DNA of 11,658 nt from DAOTUL01 sp034437435 (lineage in GTDB: Bacteria > Chloroflexota > Anaerolineae > Aggregatilineales > Phototrophicaceae): contig CAYQJO010000135.1 in the NCBI GenBank assembly GCA_964417785.1, forward strand, positions 1-11,658. Direction: 5' to 3'. This document shows, piece by piece, positions 6,751 to 11,658 of the stretch. A model generated the notes under the pieces. The model was not told where the DNA came from. It searched no databases and was given only the letters and a program-made list of their open reading frames with translations. The first letter of the stretch is position 1, and each line of letters starts with the position of its first letter. The position numbers and the translations under genes are program-made.

Positions 6751-8153
6751 CGAATGACCTCCGCGCCGCCCAGATAGGGACGCAGCGCGTCTGGCACACG
6801 CACACTGCCATCAGCCTGCTGGTAGTTTTCCAGGATGGCGATCATGATGCGCGGTGTTGCCAGACCGCTGCCGTTCAGTGTATGCACAAAACGCGGCTTC
6901 TTCTCGCCTTCTGGCCGGTAGCGCAGATTGGCTCGCCGGGCCTGGAAGTCTTCGGTGTTGCTGCATGAACTGACTTCCAACCATTCCTGGCAGCCAGCCG
7001 CCCACACTTCTACGTCGTATTTCTTGCTGGCGCTGAAGCCCAGATCGCCGGTGACGATTTCCAGGCGGCGATAGGGCAGGTCCAGCGTGCGGCAGATGTC
7101 ACAGGCCGCTTCGGTCAGTGATTCCAGTTCATCGTAGCTGGTCTCTGGCGTGGTGATCTTGTACATCTCCACCTTCTGGAACTGGTGGACGCGTTTAATG
7201 CCGCGCACATCGCGACCGGCGCTGGCCCGTTCGCGGCGGAAGCAGGGTGTATCCGCGACGAAATACAGGGGCAAGTCGGTCTCCGTCAGGATTTCGTCGC
7301 GGTAGATGTTGGTGATGGCGACCTCGGCGGTCGGCAGCATGTAAATGTCGGCGTCGGGGTCGAAGTAGACGACATCACGGAACTTGGGGAACTGTGCCGC
7401 GCCGTAAAGCATATCCTCGCGCACGAAGAAGGGCAGGTACAGTTCTTCAAATCCCTTCTCGCGGGCCTTATCCAGAAACAGGCTTTCCAGGGCGCGTTGA
7501 AGCCGTGCACCCCAACCACGCAGGAGATAGGCACGGGTACCCGCCAGCTTGACGCCGCGCTCAAAGTCGATCACGCTCAGTTCCGGCCCCAGGTCCCAGT
7601 GGGCTTTGGGTTCAAAATCGAATGCCGGCAGTTCGCCGACTGGCTCCCAGGCGACATTCGCCTCGTCGCTCTCGGCCACCGGTACGCTCTCATGCGGTAG
7701 ATTGGGCAGCCACAGCATATGTTCTTCCAGTTCGGCTTCGACCGGACGCAGGTCGTTGTTCAGCGCATCCACCCGGTCGCTGATCCCGCGCAGGGCCGCT
7801 GAGAGCGCCTCAAAGGCGCTGTCCAGGTTGGTTTCCGCTGCCGGGTCCACCACAGCGGTCATCCATTCGGCGGCCTGCTCGTATTCCCCGGCCTCGATGG
7901 CCTGTGTGGTGCGCATGGCGCGGGCGATTTTGATCTGCGGGTCGGTCTTTTTATCGCCACGCAGGCGGCCCACACCTTTGTTGAGCCGGTTGCGATACAT
8001 CTGAAGCTTTTCGACTTCGTTCAGAATCTCACGCCGCCGGGTGTCCAGCGCCAGGATTTTGTCGACGCGCTCGACCGCGCCGGTATCGTTGAGTTTGGTG
8101 ATCTGTTGTTTGACCCACTCTGGTTTTTCCCGGATCAATGCCATATCCAGCAT
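6747..8153 (-). CDS. serS: Seryl-tRNA synthetase
   Basis: A 468-aa class II synthetase that charges tRNA-Ser (and tRNA-Sec where present) in the cytoplasm. Residues 1-145 form the N-terminal coiled-coil arm that grips the long variable arm of tRNA-Ser. The catalytic core has TAEV (275-278), a motif 2 region FRRERASAGRDVRG (305-318), SSCSNTEDFQARR (395-407) and motif 3 NGSGLATPRIMIAILEN (427-443). The family usually has GLAVGR in motif 3; here VG is TP, though the Arg is kept. The protein is about 40 residues longer than the usual 420-430. The extra lies at the arm tip, roughly residues 60-105. The ATG has GGGAG 10 bases upstream, inside the preceding 57-aa gene, which ends 6 bp before. The stop overlaps the convergent PHP gene stop. 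Confidence 0.97.
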   Translation of the reverse strand: MLDMALIREKPEWVKQQITKLNDTGAVERVDKILALDTRRREILNEVEKLQMYRNRLNKGVGRLRGDKKTDPQIKIARAMRTTQAIEAGEYEQAAEWMTAVVDPAAETNLDSAFEALSAALRGISDRVDALNNDLRPVEAELEEHMLWLPNLPHESVPVAESDEANVAWEPVGELPAFDFEPKAHWDLGPELSVIDFERGVKLAGTRAYLLRGWGARLQRALESLFLDKAREKGFEELYLPFFVREDMLYGAAQFPKFRDVVYFDPDADIYMLPTAEVAITNIYRDEILTETDLPLYFVADTPCFRRERASAGRDVRGIKRVHQFQKVEMYKITTPETSYDELESLTEAACDICRTLDLPYRRLEIVTGDLGFSASKKYDVEVWAAGCQEWLEVSSCSNTEDFQARRANLRYRPEGEKKPRFVHTLNGSGLATPRIMIAILENYQQADGSVRVPDALRPYLGGAEVIR

Positions 8154-8159
8154 TGCAAA

Positions 8160-8333
8160 TCATCTCCCTGTTTCGTTCTTGTCGATGTGTTCCGCTGTGT
8201 CTTCTTCAGACCAGTGCTGCGGTGGCAGTGGACGGGTGAAATCCCGATAGAGCCGCACAACGGCCAGGGCCGTCCCGATGATGATAACGCCGATTATCAG
8301 CGTGTCGAAGACTTCGCGGGTCATGAAATCCAT
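8160..8333 (-). CDS. Small single-span membrane protein, 57 aa
   Basis: A short gene on the minus strand, ATG 8333-8331 to TGA 8162-8160. Residues 1-10 are polar (MDFMTREVFD). Residues 11-29 form one strongly hydrophobic span (TLIIGVIIIGTALAVVRLY) and 30-57 a polar, acidic tail (YRDFTRPLPPQHWSEED and on). R27 and R30 after the span favour a cytoplasmic C-terminus. Support for a real gene: GGAGA at 8345-8341, 7 bases before the ATG; codon use like the neighbours; and a stop 6 bases before the serS ATG, so that the serS ribosome binding site lies in its last codons. That arrangement suggests co-transcription and perhaps coupling with serS. I do not recognise a family. ATG at codon 4 is an alternative start. 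Confidence 0.66.
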   Translation of the reverse strand: MDFMTREVFDTLIIGVIIIGTALAVVRLYRDFTRPLPPQHWSEEDTAEHIDKNETGR

Positions 8334-8350
8334 GTGTCGTTCTCCACAAC

Positions 8351-8383
8351 AAAAAAACGCCTGCCCGAACCGGTCAGACGCTT
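8351..8383 (-). terminator. Probable Rho-independent terminator after the kinase-like gene
   Basis: On the minus strand AAGCGTCTG (8383-8375) pairs with CAGGCGTTT (8363-8355), allowing two G-U pairs, around a loop that can add a CC/GG pairing. Seven T residues (8357-8351) follow. It begins 23 bases after the kinase-like gene stop (8406). Its T-tract ends only 5 bases before the ribosome binding site of the 57-aa gene, so it might also act as an attenuator for that gene and serS. Confidence 0.65.
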
Positions 8384-8405
8384 ATCTGGCGGTGGTCGGG
8401 GTTTC

Positions 8406-9548
8406 TCATGGTCTGGGAGAAGAAGAGGCGGTAGAAACGGACTCCTCGGTCCAGATTGGCAGCGTCAGGCTGAAGGTTGTGCCTACGTTTTCTTCGCTTT
8501 CAAACCAGAGTCGTCCGTCCATCGCTTCAATCTCATGTTTGCATAGATACAGGCTGAGGCCGTAACCGAACTCGGCGATGATCTGGGGCTGCCGCGCCCG
8601 CAGAAAGGCTTCAAATACGCGGTCGCGCTCGCGTTCACGGATGCCGTACCCCTGATCGGTCAGGTCGAACTGCACATGCTGGTTGCGCACCTGCACCTTG
8701 ATACTGATCGGCGCGGCCTTCATACTGTACATGATAGCATTGCGCAATATGTCATGCAAGACACGGGTCAGATAGGTGGTAGATGCCCGCACGGCGATGT
8801 CGCTGTCGATTTGAACGGTCAGGCGCGACCGGTGATCGTGGGCGTCAGTTTCTGGGTCAACCAGCCGGATTTCATCGAGTTCTTCGACAAAATCTTCCAG
8901 GAAATCACGCAGGTTGATGCGGCTGCGGCGGTTACGTAATGTCTCACGCAGGCGGCCCATGCGAATGTCTTCCATACGTTCCAGCATTTCCATGAAACGG
9001 CTGACGCGATCCATATGGATGCTGATGAGCCGGGTGAATCCGGTCAGGCGTTTGCTCAGCCGATCTACATTGTCATCAGCTTTGCGGTGTTCGATGTTCT
9101 GTGTGATCAGATCGACATGCCCCTGGGTGGAGTCGATGGCCTCCTTCAGTTCGCCACGAAAACGATCCAGGATGTTCGTCATAGCGGTCCAGTCGGGGAC
9201 ATCGATGGTGACCATCGTACAGACTTCGCCATTGTCCGCCTGGACGGCTGCTGCCCAGCAGGGGACCTGCTCCCCCGACCGGAAAACAAAGAAGCGCACC
9301 GGGCGTTCCGATTGCAGCGCCCGGTCGCGAGCTGCTTCGATCATATCGTCGGGATTGGTCTGTCGGCTGTTGAAGAGGGTTGAGGCCGCTTCCCATCCCA
9401 GATTGCGGATCAGGTTCAGATCATTGCCGAGAATTGTGCGTGCTGCCAGATTTTCGAGTACGAGCCGGCCATCTGCACTAAAGATCAGCACACCCTGTCC
9501 CAGCCCATCGATCACCGTTTTTAGCTCAAGTTGCGAATCCGCTGCCAT
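8406..9548 (-). CDS. PAS-domain histidine-kinase-like ATPase, phosphoacceptor His not evident
   Basis: A 380-aa cytosolic protein without membrane spans. Residues 5-118 are a PAS-like sensor (GLGQGVLIFSADGRLVLEN at 15-33). Residues 120-225 are a helical, dimerisation-like region. Residues 240-370 are a GHKL/HATPase domain with N-box N270 (RNAIMYS), G1 box D298-Q-G-Y-G-I303, an F-box FEAF (312-315) and G2 box GYGLSLYL (328-335). ATP binding therefore looks intact. In the DHp-like region FRGELKEAIDSTQGHVDLI (130-148) aligns with the usual S-H-E-L-R-T-P-L motif, and G132 stands where His is expected; the TP is also lost. It may be a non-phosphorylating sensor, may use another His (H144, H154 or H178), or may act as a phosphatase or scaffold. 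The start ATG has only a weak Shine-Dalgarno. A terminator follows. It could act with the receiver at 4601-4957, but they are not adjacent. Confidence 0.85.
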   Translation of the reverse strand: MAADSQLELKTVIDGLGQGVLIFSADGRLVLENLAARTILGNDLNLIRNLGWEAASTLFNSRQTNPDDMIEAARDRALQSERPVRFFVFRSGEQVPCWAAAVQADNGEVCTMVTIDVPDWTAMTNILDRFRGELKEAIDSTQGHVDLITQNIEHRKADDNVDRLSKRLTGFTRLISIHMDRVSRFMEMLERMEDIRMGRLRETLRNRRSRINLRDFLEDFVEELDEIRLVDPETDAHDHRSRLTVQIDSDIAVRASTTYLTRVLHDILRNAIMYSMKAAPISIKVQVRNQHVQFDLTDQGYGIRERERDRVFEAFLRARQPQIIAEFGYGLSLYLCKHEIEAMDGRLWFESEENVGTTFSLTLPIWTEESVSTASSSPRP

Positions 9549-9581
9549 CAGAAGAATCCATAATCGACGGTTTGTCCTTTA

Positions 9582-9587
9582 ATTGTA
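9582..9587 (-). promoter_or_regulatory. Possible -10 element for the kinase-like gene
   Basis: TACAAT reads on the minus strand (9587-9582) in an AT-rich patch of the 58-base gap after lysS. It would give a leader of about 27 bases before the ATG at 9548. No convincing -35 is found at 16-18 bases, so the call is tentative. I see no terminator after lysS, so read-through from lysS could also supply this gene. Confidence 0.3.
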
Positions 9588-9606
9588 TCTTATTTTTTCT
9601 GCGGCG

Positions 9607-11118
9607 CTATTTATCGCGCAGGTGCGGATACAGCAGGACATCACGAATGGTGCGCTGGTCGGTCAGCAGCATCACCAGCCGGTCCACGCCCATGCCGAAA
9701 CCGCCGCACGGGGGCATACCGTAGCGCATGGCCCGCAGATAATCCTCATCGAGCGGTGTGGCTTCGTCGTCTTCATCCGCGTAGAGCGCTTGCATATCGA
9801 GGAAGCGCTGCTCCTGATCGCGGGGATCGTTCAACTCGGTGAAGGCGTTGCCCATCTCCATACCAGCAATGAAAAACTCGAAGCGCTCGACATGGAAATC
9901 GTCGTTTTCGGCGCGTTTGGCGAACGGCGAAATATCACGCGGATAGTCGATGATGAAGGTTGGCTGGATCAATTTCGGCTCGACGTATTTGCTCAACAGA
10001 TGATCGACCAGCTTGCCCCAGGTTTGTCCTGGTTTGATCTCCGGGTCGATGGTCTTCACCGCGTCCATCAACGATTCGGCGTCGATGTGGTCCATATAGT
10101 CTATGCCGCTTTCCTGCTGAATGGCCTCACGCAGGGTGATCCGCTTCCAGGGTGGAGCCAGATCAATTGTGTGTTCCTGGTAGGTGATGACGGTGCTGCC
10201 GGTCACCTGTTCAACGGTGAAGGCCACCATACGCTCGGTCAGGTCCATCACCCCGTTGTAATCGATATATGCCTTGTAGAACTCAATCTGGGTGAATTCC
10301 GGGTTGTGTTTGAAGCTCACGCCTTCGTTGCGGAAGTCGCGCCCGATTTCGTACACGGCGTCGAATCCACCCACCAGCAGACGTTTGAGATACAACTCAA
10401 AGCTGATCCGCAGGTATAGTTCCTGGTCAAGCTGGTTGTGGTGTGTGGTAAACGGTCGTGCCGCTGCACCGCCATAAATCGGCTGGAGAACAGGCGTTTC
10501 CACTTCCAGGAAGCCCTCATCGTCCAGGAAGCGCCGGATGGCGTTGAGCGTGCGGGTGCGCTTGCGGAAGACCTCGCGCACATCCTGGTGGACCGCCAGG
10601 TCAGCGTAGCGTTGACGATAGCGTGTCTCGACATCCTTGAAAGCGCCGTGTTCGATGACGGTACCGTCGTCCTGGACTTCTTGCTTGATGACGGGCAGGG
10701 GGCTGAGCGATTTCGCCAGCAGCCTGAAATCGGTCACGCGCACGCTGACCTCACCGGCACGGGTGCGCATCATGGTTCCCGACGCCTGAATGAAGTCGTC
10801 AACGTCGATCAATTTCTCTTTGATGGCATTGTAGAGGGTCTCGTCCATGTCGTTGATGCGCAGAAAGAGTTGAACCCGCCCGCTTTCATCCTCGATATGC
10901 ATGAACGAGACCTTGCCTTTGACGTTGGCCCGCCGAATCCGTCCAGCGACCGTGACAGCGAAGGTTTCGTCTTCGGTGGCCTCGAAGGCGGCGACTGCCT
11001 CACTGGCCGTATGGGTGCGATGGGCGCGGCGTGGGTAAAGCTCAATATCGCGCTCAACCAGCCGCTCCGCTTTGTCCAGTCGTTCCTGTTCCAGATGGGT
11101 CGGTTGCCAGCCCATCAT
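9607..11118 (-). CDS. lysS: Lysyl-tRNA synthetase, class II
   Basis: A 503-aa cytoplasmic enzyme that charges tRNA-Lys. The N-terminal OB-fold anticodon-binding domain covers about 50-140 (VAGRIRRANVKGKVSFMHIED at 57-77). The core begins near RYRQRYADL (167-175). Motif 2 is FRNEG (262-266), followed by HNPEFTQIEFYKAY (271-284). FTELNDPRDQEQRF (426-439) lies in the core, and motif 3 is GGFGMGVDRLVMLL (472-485) with R480. The length matches bacterial LysRS (about 490-505), and all signature positions read normally, so it should be active. The gene starts at ATG 11118 with a second ATG directly after. The first overlaps the greA stop as ATGA, and no strong Shine-Dalgarno is present, which suggests translational coupling to greA. 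Either ATG may be used. It ends 58 bp before the kinase-like gene on the same strand. Confidence 0.98.
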   Translation of the reverse strand: MMGWQPTHLEQERLDKAERLVERDIELYPRRAHRTHTASEAVAAFEATEDETFAVTVAGRIRRANVKGKVSFMHIEDESGRVQLFLRINDMDETLYNAIKEKLIDVDDFIQASGTMMRTRAGEVSVRVTDFRLLAKSLSPLPVIKQEVQDDGTVIEHGAFKDVETRYRQRYADLAVHQDVREVFRKRTRTLNAIRRFLDDEGFLEVETPVLQPIYGGAAARPFTTHHNQLDQELYLRISFELYLKRLLVGGFDAVYEIGRDFRNEGVSFKHNPEFTQIEFYKAYIDYNGVMDLTERMVAFTVEQVTGSTVITYQEHTIDLAPPWKRITLREAIQQESGIDYMDHIDAESLMDAVKTIDPEIKPGQTWGKLVDHLLSKYVEPKLIQPTFIIDYPRDISPFAKRAENDDFHVERFEFFIAGMEMGNAFTELNDPRDQEQRFLDMQALYADEDDEATPLDEDYLRAMRYGMPPCGGFGMGVDRLVMLLTDQRTIRDVLLYPHLRDK

Positions 11119-11588
11119 TCAATCGCCCGGATTTTGAAGACGATCTCACCATCGGGTGTTTTGACGGTGACTTTCTGGCCGACTCTGGCACCCATCAAGG
11201 CCGACCCCATCGGGCTGACCACTGATATTTTCCCTTCTCTGGGGTTGGCTTCAGCGGATCCGACCAGATGATACACTTCGGTCTCTTTGCTGCCCTGTTC
11301 GACAACCGTAACCCTTGCACCCGGCACAACCTCATCTTTGGTGGCGGTATCGTCGATGATCTCGGCATTGCTGAGTATGGCTTCCAGGCGCATGATCTCG
11401 CCCTCGACGAAGGCCTGCTCATTCTTGGCATCCTCGTATTCGGAGTTCTCCGTCAGGTCACCACCCTCTTCCAATGCCATCCGCAGACGTTCGGCAACTT
11501 GAGGACGCTTGACCTCGATGAGGTTTTGCAAACGCTTTTCAAGGGCATCCAGACCTTCTTGTGTGAGGTATTGTGGCTGGTTGACCAT
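11115..11588 (-). CDS. greA: Transcription elongation factor GreA
   Basis: A 157-aa factor that enters the RNA polymerase secondary channel and stimulates cleavage of backtracked transcripts. The N-terminal coiled coil (about 8-78) carries the tip motif GGDLTENSEYEDAKNEQ (42-58). D44 and E47 correspond to the catalytic-tip acidic pair of E. coli GreA (D41, E44). The C-terminal FKBP-like globular domain (about 85-157) includes GSAEANPREGKISVVSPMG (109-127), with the usual Asn and Pro. The length is normal. The ATG at 11588 has AGGAG 10 bases upstream. The stop is shared with the lysS start (ATGA overlap), so the two are a co-translated pair. A 6-bp-arm palindrome lies about 34 bases upstream. 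Confidence 0.97.
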   Translation of the reverse strand: MVNQPQYLTQEGLDALEKRLQNLIEVKRPQVAERLRMALEEGGDLTENSEYEDAKNEQAFVEGEIMRLEAILSNAEIIDDTATKDEVVPGARVTVVEQGSKETEVYHLVGSAEANPREGKISVVSPMGSALMGARVGQKVTVKTPDGEIVFKIRAIE

Positions 11589-11621
11589 AGCGACTACACT
11601 CCTGTTTTAAACGCATAAAGA

Positions 11622-11637
11622 CACAGCGCTTGCTGTG
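11622..11637. repeat. Inverted repeat upstream of greA
   Basis: CACAGC (11622-11627) and GCTGTG (11632-11637) are perfect inverted arms around GCTT, 34 bases upstream of the greA ATG. It could be an operator, a leader hairpin, or a weak terminator of an upstream gene outside the window. On the minus strand the bases after the stem are TCTTTAT, a poor T-tract. No convincing promoter can be placed around it. Confidence 0.35.
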
Positions 11638-11658
11638 CCAAAGTAACCAGAAAATATT

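Noticed and set aside
7185..7700. A 171-aa open frame antisense to serS
   Set aside because: It covers conserved synthetase motifs on the other strand and has no features of its own.
8346..8500. T-box or other amino-acid riboswitch for serS
   Set aside because: The only sequence available upstream of the hairpin is the kinase-like coding region, and I find no T-box consensus (TGGNACCGCG) on the minus strand there.
9599..9621. Inverted arms CTGCG and CGCAG around the lysS stop as a terminator
   Set aside because: On the minus strand the stem is followed by A residues, not T, and on the plus strand the T-run lies before it. The geometry is wrong for an intrinsic terminator in either direction.
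9583..10419. A 278-aa open frame antisense to lysS
   Set aside because: It lies wholly opposite a well-supported class II synthetase in the same high-GC DNA, has no recognisable domain and no good ribosome binding site. Such antisense open frames arise from codon bias.
10438..11271. A 277-aa open frame antisense to lysS and greA
   Set aside because: It spans the antisense of two real genes and their junction and shows no family motif; it is a shadow frame.

Overview
The window is 11.7 kb of densely packed bacterial chromosome with moderately high GC. It holds eleven convincing protein genes and one short gene of 57 codons. Gaps between genes are rarely above 100 bases, and several neighbours overlap. 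I see no RNA gene, insertion sequence, CRISPR array or phage module. Housekeeping genes (lon, serS, lysS, greA), a GreA-LysRS overlap, TTG and GTG starts and small uncharacterised membrane proteins together suggest a member of the Chloroflexota (Anaerolineae-like). That placement is an inference from general resemblance, not a database result.

Layout. (1) 15-779, plus: a metallo-beta-lactamase-fold hydrolase whose end overlaps a convergent gene. (2) 2016-758, minus: a tight three-gene operon with a stand-alone cyclic-nucleotide-binding domain, a 68-aa protein and a 203-aa two-span membrane protein. (3) 2017-2118: a compact divergent promoter region. (4) 2119-6750, plus: ATP-dependent protease Lon, then a single-domain response regulator overlapping lon by 23 bp, then, 11 bp on, a large fusion of a PHP metallo-phosphoesterase domain, an AlbA/Schlafen-type domain and an unassigned C-terminal domain. 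(5) 8333-6747, minus: a 57-aa single-span membrane protein and seryl-tRNA synthetase with an enlarged coiled-coil arm; the serS stop overlaps the convergent PHP gene stop. (6) 9548-8406, minus: a cytosolic PAS and ATPase histidine-kinase-like protein that lacks the usual phosphoacceptor His, followed by a probable intrinsic terminator. (7) 11588-9607, minus: greA and lysS joined by an ATGA overlap, with a palindrome upstream of greA.

How they may work together. The housekeeping part covers protein quality control (Lon), tRNA charging (Ser, Lys) and transcript cleavage (GreA). The regulatory part is less ordinary. A cyclic-nucleotide receiver is divergent from lon, a receiver-only response regulator is translationally tied to lon, and a PHP/AlbA fusion is co-transcribed with both. 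A kinase-like protein that may be unable to autophosphorylate lies nearby. The lon, response regulator and PHP-AlbA unit is the best candidate here for an undescribed functional association. The evidence is gene order, overlap and domain reading only.
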